A stretch of 64,000 bases of DNA from Dastarcus helophoroides (lineage: Eukaryota > Arthropoda > Insecta > Coleoptera > Bothrideridae). Positions 21,542 to 31,995 of the stretch are shown in pieces. The number at the start of each line of letters is the position of its first letter. Position 1 is the first letter of the stretch. The stretch covers positions 34,504,931 to 34,568,930 of the forward strand of contig CM053326.1 in assembly GCA_028583605.1 (NCBI GenBank), in the 5' to 3' direction. The position numbers and the translations under genes were made by a program. The notes below the pieces were generated by a model. It saw only the letters and a program-made list of their open reading frames with translations, was not told where the DNA came from and made no database searches.

Positions 21542-21890
21542 GAAAAGAAATTAAAATAATCCCACTAGAAATTAATTTCAGGACAAAACCATGCAAAAAA
21601 GTTCATCACATATTCACACAGCAAGACGAAGGAACTTCTCGACCTCAACAAACCGGAGTTAAGGTTAATAACAGGCCTTTTCACAGGACACTAAGCGCTA
21701 AGATGCCATCTCTAAAAGGTAGGCAAAGCGGAGTCAGAGACTTCTCGCTGCTGCAACGGAGCCAAGGAAACTGCAGAACACTTACTTTGCACATGCCAAG
21801 CATTGTTTTACAGGAGATTACTTTATCTGGAACAAGTATAAGTAACACCTGCAGAGATAAGTAAAATTTCTCCTAGGAAAATCCTAGGCT

Positions 21891-22169
21891 TTTACAAAAG
21901 CTTGGGAATTTAGGAACAATATATATATATTTATATATGGGAATTTATCACAATAGATCTTTAAGGTGGTCTGAATAAGAAAATCTAAAAAGGAAGGGTT
22001 TTTAGCAAACTTTAAACTAGTGTTTATTTCAAGTTTAAGCACAAATTACCAAACAACACTAGTCTGTATGAAGTTTGAAAGTATGGTTCCCGAACTGTGT
22101 GCTGCTGTATCCCAGAGAGCCACGGTTGAGTTACAGGAGCACCGCTAAAATACTTCAGTATTATTTATT
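21891..22169. other. No gene seen; short TA-rich run and unassigned sequence
   Basis: A short alternating AT run sits at about 21920-21938. Bases 22080-22150 are richer in G/C (GAGAGCCACGGTTGAGTTAC) but match nothing I recognise. Confidence 0.45.
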
Positions 22170-23235
22170 AACATATTTCTGCAAACGTAAATGTTTATTT
22201 CCTTACATTATTTAAATTTAAAAATGTTGAAGAAATACATTTACCTAAATTTACAAAAAAGTATATTATTTATTAAAGAAATTTTGGAAAGAAAGGCATA
22301 ACTTACAAACTAAGGCTTTGAACAAGAGAGTTTAAGTTTCCAAAAATTGTTTTTTGTTCACAATTTTTTCCTTTAAATTTTGATACGTTTTTGAAAGGCA
22401 GAGAAAAAGTTTAATATTTCTCGATATTTGCAATTTTTTTATTAAAATTGTCACCTATTTTCGAAAAATTAGAAAAGGAATTTGAAGAAAAGATTGAAAT
22501 TTCAAGAAATAGAAAATGTCGAATTTTGAGATGAAGATCGAAGGAAGGTGAAGTTACAGGATAAGACAAATTTCGACAAAAGAGTTGAAGTTTTCACAAA
22601 TGATTTTTTTGACAATTTTTTTGTTTAAATTTTGACATGGTTTTGAATGTTATAGAAAAATAGTTAAATATGTTACTTGATGCGATTTTTTATTAAAATT
22701 TTCAACTATTTTGGAAAATAAAATAGAAAAGAAATTTAAAGAAAGGAGTTGAAATTTTAACAAACAAAATATGTTAAATTTTGAGATGAAGGTCAACTTT
22801 TAAGAAAAGATCAGACTTTGAGGAAAATGAAAAAAAAAGTTGACTTCTGAAAAAAAGTCGAAATTTTAATTAAAAATTTTTTGAGAAAGACAGATTTTTT
22901 AATAAAATAGAAAGTCAATTTAAGATAAAAATTAAATTTAAAAAAAAATTAAATTAAGACAAATTTTGAGAATCCAAATTTTGAGCAAAAGACCAATTTA
23001 AAAAAAAACGAATTTAGAAAAAAAAACCTTTAAATTTCCAGAATAAAACCTGACTTAAAAACGAGCATGATCTTCCTCAGAGGTAGTCGACTTTTAATAA
23101 AAAAGTCAAATTATGATAATAAAATCAAACTTTCAAAAAACACGAATTTCGATAAACAAAAAGGAGAAATTTTGATAAAAAATGCGAAATTAGAGGAAAA
23201 AATGGGAATTGGCAGAAAATAAGAAGATAGATAGA
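22170..23235 (-). repeat. Degenerate A/T array, A-rich strand on top
   Basis: The plus strand repeats words such as GAAATTTC, GTTGAAATTTT, AAAGTCGAAATTTT and AAATTTTGAG. On the minus strand this is the same T-rich CAAAATTT/CGACTTTTT vocabulary as at 30121-34720. No coding sequence. Confidence 0.65.
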
Positions 23236-24734
23236 AATATAGATAAATGTGCTTTCCAGCAGAAGGTGCTGAAATTACGTGTTTATTTGGCACTAGAAGT
23301 TTTTCTTATTAACTCTATTTCAAAACCTTAAAATCGCGTTCATAGGAACGTATTATATTTGAAATTCAGGTGAGTGAGACATTTTACGCTCTGGAACCAA
23401 AATTAGAAGCCTAAAAATGGTTCCATTGTTATTTTAATGGTTTATAGATAAGATATGCCCCATTATGTGGCATTAGAGAATTAAATAATAATATGATCTG
23501 GTTTCATTCTTCTCCCTGAAATGTAATAACATAATCATTCTCACAGAACAGTTACTTACACAATTAGGTTAGATTTTGTACAGTGATATCAACATTCCAG
23601 CGTAAAGGTAAAATTAAAATTTATCCTATATATTGTTCTATCTCATAGAACATTATTATGCAAAGAACGGTAAATTGGTTTTAATTTCTATTATTTCTCA
23701 AGTAGGTGTTAAGAGCTGGTCTGACGGTGTTGTTTCATTAATTATCTTCGAAGGTCGGCAAAAAGAGTCTTTGATTGTAGAGATATAAAAGTGATGCCGA
23801 AGTTTGTTTATTTTATTATAATATTAATTGGTTTTATTAACTTTCATTTGTATTTTACGCTACATAAAATCTTGAACTAGTTTTCGAAAACCTCTAACTT
23901 TACAAAATATACGTGAATTTAGTTAATTTTATGAATGCAATAAAACTGTACACAGTATTTTGCTGACAAAATACCGGAATTTTGGCAGAAAAATTTTGGT
24001 TGAGTTTTATTGAATTTATTCAGTTAAAGTTTTCATACTGTACCGTTACAAAGTAATATTTTATAACGAATTTGCATATCCACACGAGTCAATTTTCTTG
24101 TTCCAGTGATTTATTACCTAGTTGTGATTTAAACGGAGAGAAACGTAGGGGTCAATGTAATAGAGACATTTGCAATCTGTTTTACTTTAAACGTATCCAA
24201 AGATTCGTAGTCTATTATTATGAATTTCTAATTAATGGTGATGGTGTGAATTGTGAAAGTTTGTTTTGAATTACGACTTTGTTTCCACAATGTTACCCTA
24301 TTACTTTCTGACATTATAAATTGTTATTATTATGAAAATATTTGCATTAATTCCATTTGATAATTTATTAGTTTACTTTCTCTAGGATGACGATATTTTT
24401 ATAATTTCTTAAATGTATTATTTCTTTTATATTTATTTATTGCCATATACATTTTGCTTTAGCCAATTATGGAGTATAATATATCTTTCCGCCAGATTAC
24501 TTCATGGTTAAATAAATTTAATTAATTACATATGTATATCGGGTGTTCCAATGTCATAATTCTAATTTTTAATACAGCATGCAACACCTTATTTTAGTTT
24601 ATCTCAGAAACTGTTCGCGAAATTCTTGGTGTCATCTGGAATTTCTCTAAAACTAAAATCTAATTGTAGGGGTTGGTTTTTATCTTTAACTGTAACTGAA
24701 TTTAGAAGTGTCCCTTAAAATTCACCCGAAATTG
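23236..24734. other. A/T-rich sequence with no gene seen
   Basis: No element ends, RNA gene or exon recognised. An open stretch at 24072-24269 (plus) lacks any known motif and is likely chance. Confidence 0.5.
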
Positions 24735-25015
24735 TTAAAAAGAAGAAAAGAGTTGCAAAAGGTGCGGAAGTTATAACTTCAGAAGAAACGAAGTTACGAT
24801 TTTTTCCTGATAAAAACATCAAGGAAAAAACTTCTTAGTCTTCTTCTAAAGAAGATGATAATTTATGGAGCATTTGTAAATGCTCTTTCGCTGTTGCACT
24901 AACAAAAAAGCGTTGATCCAGTGCATTAATTGCATGAACTGGGTTTGTGGAAACTGCAACAAAGGTTCGAGAAAAAACACAATATGAATGTGAGAGATGC
25001 CTTAACAATGAGTGA
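24735..25015 (+). pseudogene. pogo/Tigger- or jerky-like transposase C-terminal tail with PHD-like zinc finger
   Basis: A short region encodes KKKKRVAKGAEVITSEETK, then SSSKEDDNLWSICKCSF, and after a frame change IQCINCMNWVCGNCNKGSRK, then YECERCLNNE and a TGA at 25013-25015. An AATAAA overlaps the stop (25015-25020). The cysteine spacing (C-x-C, C-x2-C, W-x-C-x2-C, C-x2-C) and the tryptophan match PHD-like fingers that end several insect pogo/Tigger-type DDE transposases. The catalytic part is missing. A stop and a frameshift break it. The family call rests on motif style alone. Confidence 0.5.
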
Positions 25016-25020
25016 ATAAA

Positions 25021-26499
25021 AATTTGAATTTATATTTTTATATTATTTTATTACTAATAATAATTCCGCTTTTGCCCCATAATATAAGGCAATAAGATTC
25101 AATAATTTTTAAACAGGTAAGTGCAGTTTCATCCAAGTTCCGGGGTAAGTCCGCCGTAGCAGCATTGATTTTAACTTATTAAGAAAATCATAAGTTTCAG
25201 AATTTTAAATCCAAATTAATCCAACGAATAAACCATGCACTAAATAAAAACATTAAGACAATTAGGATTTAGTGAAATAGATAGAAGATACATCAATTTA
25301 AAATAAACTTTACATTTTCTGGGTCAGTTTTACCCTACTTCACCTTACTTTGATATTAAACTCGAAATCTGGAATAATTCAACATATAGAAAAAAAACCC
25401 AATTTTGAGTTTATAACTAAATTTTTGAGCGAATAAAATAAAAACTGAAAGTACAAACACCAACTCAAAAAGTAAAAATTTGGAGAGTACATCTCTCGTA
25501 GCAAATTACTTAGCAGTCCAAGTGTTGTGTGTGATACACGCAAATGGTCTTGCAAACTGTCTGGAGACAGCCTCCCGGTGGGGTCAGTCCGTCACTGTGC
25601 AGAATCGCAGAAGTAATTCTCTTCTCACGGGGAGAATTTAGAAAGCTCAAAAACAATTCAATGTCTTTTTTCTTAGAAGGGATAGTCCAAAATTTGGAAA
25701 TAACCCAAATAGTTCTACTCTCCAAGCTGCAAGGGGCTTGGGGAGCACGAAAATACGCAAATAACTTTTCTCTCAAAGGAACGACCAACATTAACCGAAC
25801 TCTGTAGACCTCTTTTTTTGCTGAGAAGACTTCTCATAAAATATTAACCTCACTTCGAAAAAAGATTTACAAAAACCAAAGGAAAGGGCGGCTTTTTCTA
25901 ATGGGAATACCTCCTCAATAAAATTCAAAAACGAAACAATAAAATTCACCATACGAAATTCTGAGAAGTTGCAAACGTAATGAAATTTGCTGGACCAATA
26001 ATTAAAGTTCTGATAAATTTTAACATATCCTGGAGTTCTAAAACGTTTGCCAATGTTTCAAATTTTTATAATTTTAAGTTTCCCACTGTTTTTTATCATA
26101 AAAGAGATGAAAAAGAAGAAAAATGAACTAAAGGGTCAAAATGGCGTTTATTAGCTCTGCTGGGGAACTTCCCTGTAAAGAACACAAGTGCGTTGCGCTT
26201 TTATGACGCGAACGTCAACACAAGATCCTTGCCTTTTGCTTACCGTTCGAAGTTTACAAAAGGGTCACTTCTACATCGGAAGAGGTAAAAAATACGAAAA
26301 TTGCCGAAGTTCTAAATCAAAAATAACTAAGAAAATTTAAAAATCATTGTTTTTATGGTGATTATAAAAAACAATGTGAACGCACAAGTAAATAATGGTT
26401 GCATACCATTAAACATCAAAATTTACCAAATACATGGATTTAAATTATTTATCTTTTTGGATGAACTGCATTTTGCACGTGACAAAGTCCATAATTTAT
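25021..26499. other. Mostly no gene; one G/C-richer block at 25500-25810 open on both strands
   Basis: Most of this stretch shows nothing. Bases 25510-25791 are open on the minus strand (LVVPLREKLFAYFRAPQAPC at its start) and 25544-25807 on the plus strand. Neither resembles a known family. The block is less A/T-rich than its flanks. Bases 26140-26290 are also richer in G/C (for example GCGTTGCGCTTTTATGACGC). Confidence 0.4.
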
Positions 26500-26830
26500 G
26501 AAAAAAAACATTCTCGATATTAGAAAAAGTTTGGAATTTCTACTTTTCTAAGAATCTTGGTCCTTTTATTTTCAAATTTCATCCTTTTTCTCGAAATTTC
26601 AATTTAAAAATAAGCAAGCTCACAATTTTGGAAAAACTAACAATTTTGCAAAAAGACTAGAAATTTAGGGCAAAAGTAATATTAATTCTAAAAATCTCCA
26701 CCTTCATTTTGAAATGTTCATTTCAATTTATACTTTGCACTTCAACTAATTTTTTAGGAATTTTTTCTCGAAATTTTGAAATTTTTGAATTTTCTTATCC
26801 TTTGTACCAATTTTCAATTCAGAAGAGTTT
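26500..26830 (+). repeat. Degenerate A/T word-repeat tract
   Basis: Words such as CTCGAAATTT, AAATTTTGAA and TTTCAATTT recur without a clean period. It continues, after a G/C-richer insert (26830-27060), at 27070-27320. Confidence 0.5.
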
Positions 26831-26961
26831 CGCCTCTGGTATGGTGGACATACTGAGTTACCGTGCTTTGATGTTTTGAAATTTGCTTTTTTCATTTTTC
26901 TTCTTTTTCTTCTTTTTTCTTTTTTGTAGATTTCCTTGTAGTTTATTTTTCATTTATTGTT

Positions 26962-27016
26962 TCCTTGTTCCTGAAGAAGCCTTCAAAGATGGTGGGCGAA
27001 ACGTCGAATACTTTTA
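26962..27016 (+). ncRNA. Penelope-type hammerhead-like motif
   Basis: CTGAAGA (26971-26977) is followed by a weak hairpin whose arms can pair GCCT with GGGC, then GAAAC (26998-27002) and GTC (27003-27005). These are the conserved strands of the minimal hammerhead ribozyme carried in the terminal repeats of Penelope-like elements, with the usual very short stem III. Stem I would pair TTC with GAA around it. Surroundings (26830-27060) are G/C-richer and probably the rest of a decayed Penelope terminus. Activity cannot be judged from sequence alone. Confidence 0.5.
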
Positions 27017-27320
27017 GTAGTTCTTTGACACGGTCCAATCCCAGAACAAGTATATCTTGTACTGATCTCTAATGTACTTTGAAATTTCGATTTTCTTCCT
27101 GAAAATTGCTAGTTTTTCAAGAAAATGCTGACATTTAAAGTTAAACATTTAATATCCCATTTAACCTCGAAAATTCGACTTTTAAACATTGATTCAGGTT
27201 TATTCCATTTTGACTTAGAATTCGAAATTTTAACATAAATTGGAAATGTTAACGTTCATGTTAAAATTTAGACTTGAGTCTTGACAATTCTGAGAATTAC
27301 ATTTGGCTTCATAACATCGA

Positions 27321-28829
27321 TTACAATTAAATCTTAATAAATGTTTTAATGTTATGGAATCAAGATATTTTTAACTGTCTACCATCTGCATCCTTATTCC
27401 TATGTTGTAAAAAAACTTATAAGGCACAGACACTTTATTGATTGAATTATCGGTAAAAGTTTCCATGCAATAAGGGATAATTTCCTGTTAAGTTAGTAAA
27501 CCCGGTTTACCGATTTACTAGTAATACAAGGCCTACTTTAGTAAATGGATGGAAAAAAACTTTTTTTTCTGTTTTATTCTTTAGATCTGCATGTTTTACA
27601 GATTAAGTAGATTGTTTTTAATGAAGAATTAGAAAATAAATGTCCACTAGATTTTTTGCAGTAGTTTTATTTTCTAATAGGTGACTTTGGTAGCAAAATT
27701 TTCATTAACAGAACCTCCCTCACGTGTGAGTTATTTCATTAGTCAAAAATCACAGTTGTCCATTTCTAAAAGAACCAGATTCAGCTGGTAACCATTAAAT
27801 CCTTGTGGTCACTTGTAGAATTAATAAGGGTTGAGCCTCGCGTAGACTAAAAATTCTAGAAGTAACAACCAATTATTGTTCTCAGCGAAGCATAAATCCT
27901 TTCCCTTTGTTCACTACGTTGGCTTCACACGTTATTTTCTTGATTAGATGTTTAACGATTCCCCTGTTTTAAACTCCCATTCGAGACAAAATTAGCGACT
28001 TATTAACCAAATAGGACCTGCACAATTTAGATTCCTGAAAGTGATACTTCGTGCGACGATTAAATCACAATGCAACTGAAAGTTCTTCGCCGTTCATTTA
28101 CCGACCAGTTTTTAATGTTCTATCCACTAAATTATGGAACCTGCTCCGGCAGGAGTCGTCAATTAATTTCCACGGCCGTAAATTCGCTGCGTTATCTGGA
28201 AATTGGATTAAAACGTAAGAATGTTTTCTTATAACCAACAACATATGCGGCAAATTAATAGAGCAAAAAGGGAAATTGTAATGTCGCACGGAAGATGATA
28301 TCTTGCCATTCAAGGTTGGAAAAAATTAAATAACTCATGAGACGCCATCTCAGCCAAGGAATGTAGAGTCGTTTCATTACTAGTTTTTGTATTTTTGCCG
28401 TCCTGACATGCATTTCTCCTTCAAAATGCATCAGTACCACAAATTGACTATTTAATAAACTCGAAGCGATTTTATACGTTCTTCTCTATAATTTTAAATA
28501 CGATATTAAATGCTTTGTATAAATAAGGTAATAACTACTCATATTAACAGAATTTGTGATAGTTTAGGATTTGAAAAATTTTTCAAAAGTGAATAACTGA
28601 AATTTCTGAAATGGCTTGTAATTGGTACCATTTGCTTAATTATATGTATTTAAATTGTATAAAAACAAAAGTACGACCAAGATAATAAGATTCTCACGTT
28701 TTGAAAACGGATTTAAAATGTTCACAGAGATAAAATTTATTACGAAGTTCTCACTTTCTAGACACGATAATTAATTTTACATTAGAGAATTGTATGATGT
28801 AAGAGCAAACAAGGCCTTAGATAGACAAA
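27321..28829. other. No gene seen; unique-looking block at 28080-28440
   Basis: Mostly A/T-rich. Bases 28080-28440 are less A/T-rich, contain no element signature, and hold open stretches on the minus strand (28098-28313 and 28255-28440) without recognisable motifs. This might be conserved non-coding or regulatory intron sequence. Confidence 0.4.
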
Positions 28830-28831
28830 TA

Positions 28832-30118
28832 TTGGGTTGGCAAGAAAGTAATTTCGTTTTTTTCACGTAGACAGCATTATTTGAATTTTTTTGAATGAAT
28901 TCTGTGGGTGATGTTCTTTACGTTTTGATATTTGATATCAGACAGATCGAGGTTCATTTTGAAGCAAGTGGTGAGATATTTTATTTGTAGCTGATAGTTG
29001 GGGGTCAATTTTAACATAGAGTGCAAAGACGAACATTTTCAGCATATTTTACTTCTTTATTTCCGTAAAGGACGGAAAGCTGCAGAGGCTCATAAAGAAA
29101 TATGTGAAGTTTATGGTGGTGATTGCATAACATAACGCACTTGTCAGAATTGGTTTAAGAAATTCCGTTCTGGAGATTTTTCAATCAAAGATGATCAACG
29201 TTCTGGTCGACCTACTACAGTTGATAATAATCAAATTAATGCGATCATTATGAAGAGGTTCGTCATATAACTCTTCGAGAGATTTCGGTGAGGTTAAATG
29301 TATCACACACAACCACTGAGAATCACGATTAAAATGTCTTGGACTCGTTAAAAAGCGCGATATTTGGGTTCCGCATAAATTGAAAGATATTCATTTAACA
29401 CAACGAATCAATATTTGCGATACGCACCTTAGGCGCAATCAAATGATCCTTTCTTGAAAAGAATCATTACTGGTGATGAACAATGGGTCATCTAAAGTAA
29501 CTTCATTCGAAAACGATCATGGTCCAAGCACGATGAATTAGCACAAACCACATCAAAAGCTGAATTGCATCAAACAAAGATTATGCTGTCGATTTGGTGG
29601 GATTATAAAGGTGTTGTGTATTTTGAGCTGCTTCCAAAGAACCAGACAATCAATTCAGATGTGTACTGCTAACAGCTAATGAAACTGGATGAAGCAATCA
29701 AAGAAAAAAGGCCAGAATTGGCAAATCGGAAAGGAATTGTGTTCCACCATGACAATGCTAGGCGTCACACATCTTTGGTAACTCGTGGAAAATTATTGGA
29801 GCTTTATTGGGAAGTGATGTCGCATCCCCCATACAGCCCTAACCTAGCACTACCTGATTACTATTTATCTCGTAGTTTGCAGAACTCTATGAATAGTAAA
29901 AATTTCCCAAATGATAACCTTAAATCGCACTTGGTTCAGTTTTTTCTGAGAAGGATCAGAAATTCTATGAGCGCGGAATCATGAAGCTGCAAGAAAGATG
30001 GCAAAAGGTCATTGAAAAAAATGGAAAATATATAATTGATTAAAGTATATTCTTTGTATTAAAAAAATGCGTTTTTTTTTCATACCACAAAACCGAAATT
30101 ACTTTCTTGCCAAACTAA
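28832..30118 (+). mobile_element. mariner element, 1287 bp, with both inverted ends
   Basis: Left end TTGGGTTGGCAAGAAAGTAA and right end, read inward, TTAGTTTGGCAAGAAAGTAA form the inverted repeats, flanked by TA (28830-28831 and 30119-30120). The length is the normal 1.29 kb for mariner. It holds a decayed transposase gene. The GGGTTGGCAA type of end is typical of insect mariners of the mellifera/capitata kind (inference). A degenerate A/T array begins directly after the right TA. Confidence 0.9.
29010..30043 (+). pseudogene. mariner transposase, full-length but degenerate
   Basis: The DNA-binding N-terminus reads KDEHFQHILLLYFRKGRKAA and CQNWFKKFRSGDFS, then DDQRSGRPTTVDNNQINAI. The catalytic domain shows RIITGDEQWV (first aspartate, about 29460), VFHHDNARRHTS (second, about 29740-29775) and HPPYSPNLALPDYYL (third, about 29820-29870), the D,D34D layout of mariner. 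In the third block the normal SPDLAP is SPNLAL, although PDY keeps the catalytic aspartate. At least five stops or frameshifts occur. It ends at a TAA near 30041. Confidence 0.85.
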
Positions 30119-30120
30119 TA

Positions 30121-31415
30121 CATAAATTTTGAATTTTTTAGTAAATTTTGTTGATCATTTTGGTCTTTATTAAAAATTTTCTTTTTGGAAATTTCAAATT
30201 TTTTGAAAATTTTCTTTTCAATATATCTTCTTCTTTTTAATTTCTTTTTAAATAATTTGATTTTATTACAAAGTTTTGAGCTTTTTTGGAAAATTAAGAC
30301 TTTATTCAAATTTTGGATATTTTCGAAAATTTTGACCTTTTTTCAAAATCCCCACTTTGTTACTAAAAATTCGCACATTTTTTAAAAATTTTGACTCGAA
30401 ATTTTAACATTTTTACAAATCTAATTTAAATTTTTTCAAAGTTTCGTCTTTTAAAAACATTATTGTTGACTTGAAATGGTTTTTTTATTAATTTTGTTTT
30501 AGAAATTCGAAATTTTTAAAATATTAAGACGAAATATTTTCAGAAAGTCAACATTTTGAGAAAAAGCCAAAATTTTAACGTTAAATGTGACAAATTTTTT
30601 TGGAAAAAGCAATCTGATTTTTCGTTTTTTATTGAAATTTCAAATCCAATTTTCCATTTTTTTATAATTTTTATTGTTTTCTTTTAAAATTTTAATTTCA
30701 TTTCAATTTTTTGAAAATGTTGACACGAAAATTTGACCTTTTTTAAAATTTCGATATGTTTTGAGATTTTGAGTTTTTAAAATAAATCTGATTATATTGA
30801 AGTATTTTTTTTTAAAACCTCTACCTTTTTCAAGATCTATACTGTTCTTTTGAAAATTTCCATCTCTCTTCAAATTTTGACTATTTCTCAAGTTTTAACT
30901 TTTTGTTTTTGAAAATTAAATTTTTTTTTAAAATATCGCTTTTTGTAAAATTTTTGACCTTGATGTAGTAAACTGGACGTTTAATTGAAAAAGTCGTTTT
31001 TTTTCGAAAATATTCAGCTATTTTAATTCGATTTTTGGCAAAATTTTTAAATCTTTTAGAGCTTTCACTGTTTTTTTAACCTCTACCTTTTTTTTAGGTA
31101 CCACTTTTTTTAATGTGCATCTTTGTTCAATTTTTTTTCCGAAGTTTTCATTTTTTGAAAATTTCGAGCTTCTTCCAAAAATGTTGAAAACGTTTCAAAC
31201 TTTAAGTAATAATCTCAGCCTTTATGTGAAAAACTAAAGAATTTGACCTTTTTTTGAAAACTATTTCTTTTTTAAAGTGTAATTTTTTGCAAAATTTCAA
31301 TTTTAAAATGTTTGAACTTTTTTCGGAATTTTCACTGGTTATTTTACTCCATCTTTTCAAGATAGCCAATTTTTTGTTTGAAAATTTTCATCATTATTCG
31401 AAGTTTTCACCAAGT
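30121..31415 (+). repeat. Degenerate T-rich tandem array, left part
   Basis: The strand is dominated by words such as TTTTTCAAAATTTCGAC, GACTTTTT and GAAAATTTT. Within it, landmark phrases TGACTATTTCTC (30878) and GACCTTGATGTAGTAAACTGG (30957 onward) occur in the same order as in later units of the array at 32274/32359, 34324/34384 and 34591/34677. The array is interrupted by the hAT insertion at 31424-31987. Open stretches seen here are low-complexity and not genes. Confidence 0.65.
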
Positions 31416-31423
31416 ACTTAAAC

Positions 31424-31987
31424 CAGTGGTTTCCAACCTGTGGGGCGCCCCCCCCCTAGGGGGCGCGAGACTGTTGCAAGGGGGGCATGCAGCTGTTTCC
31501 AAAATATCATTTTCGAATACAAACCAAAAAAGTCGAATAGGTGTTAAAAAAATGAATCAGCAAATTAGGTATACGTAATCCACAATCCTCGCCGCGAATT
31601 TTTCGGGTACAAATCCATCCATACTCTTGCTGGAACGAAAACATCGTTTGGAACCGAGCGCCGGCGGGGCGAGGAAACAAAAGACAAGCACTCGGAACAT
31701 CCGGGGTATTCTCGCGCTTACTTGCGCCAAACTTCAGTAAACAGAAGCATCTAGTTCGTTAGTAGTGCTTGCGATAACCACGTTGATATATAGAATGAAA
31801 CACTTCATTCAATAATAAATAATTATTTTTTATGTATATTTTTATATAATATTGTATATTATTTTGTAGCCCATTAAATAAATTATAATATCAGTTGAGT
31901 ATTTATGAAATTAGATTGTTAGAAAAATTAAGGGGGCGCAACATTTTTTTAAAGGGGGGCGCAGGTACAAAAGGTTGGAAACCACTG
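31424..31987. mobile_element. Non-autonomous hAT element with perfect 8 bp target duplication
   Basis: Ends are inverted: CAGTGGTTTCCAACCTGTGG on the left, CAGTGGTTTCCAACCTTTTG read inward from the right. ACTTAAAC lies immediately outside both ends (31416-31423 and 31988-31995), an exact 8 bp duplication diagnostic of the hAT superfamily. Subterminal G-runs (GGGGGCGC) occur on both sides. The 564 bp contain no transposase. The intact duplication shows insertion after the surrounding array had formed, and that the insertion is relatively young. Confidence 0.92.
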
Positions 31988-31995
31988 ACTTAAAC

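Larger units (their letters stand above)
19205..21890 (+). mobile_element. RNase H-bearing non-LTR retrotransposon (I/R1/LOA-like), RT to 3' end
   Basis: Starts inside the linker before the RT (VPWWNKKLSQMRHCNKT near 19232) and runs through the RT palm and RNase H to about 21890. Several frames are needed and stops are frequent, so the copy is dead. Similar in plan to the copy at 13530-15270, though sequence differences show they are not recent sisters. Confidence 0.8.

Noticed and set aside
25111..25125. CAG directly followed by GTAAGT on the plus strand, like a recursive-splicing ratchet point
   Set aside because: It is on the opposite strand to the only supported gene, so it cannot serve the giant intron. 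A similar pair at 63934-63942 is rejected for the same reason. I found no convincing minus-strand ratchet site by eye.
30185..30385. Open stretches rich in F, K, L and N in the A/T arrays (also 32166, 34093, 39168, 56373, 58667)
   Set aside because: Their composition follows from T-rich repeat words; they lack start context, splice sites and known domains.
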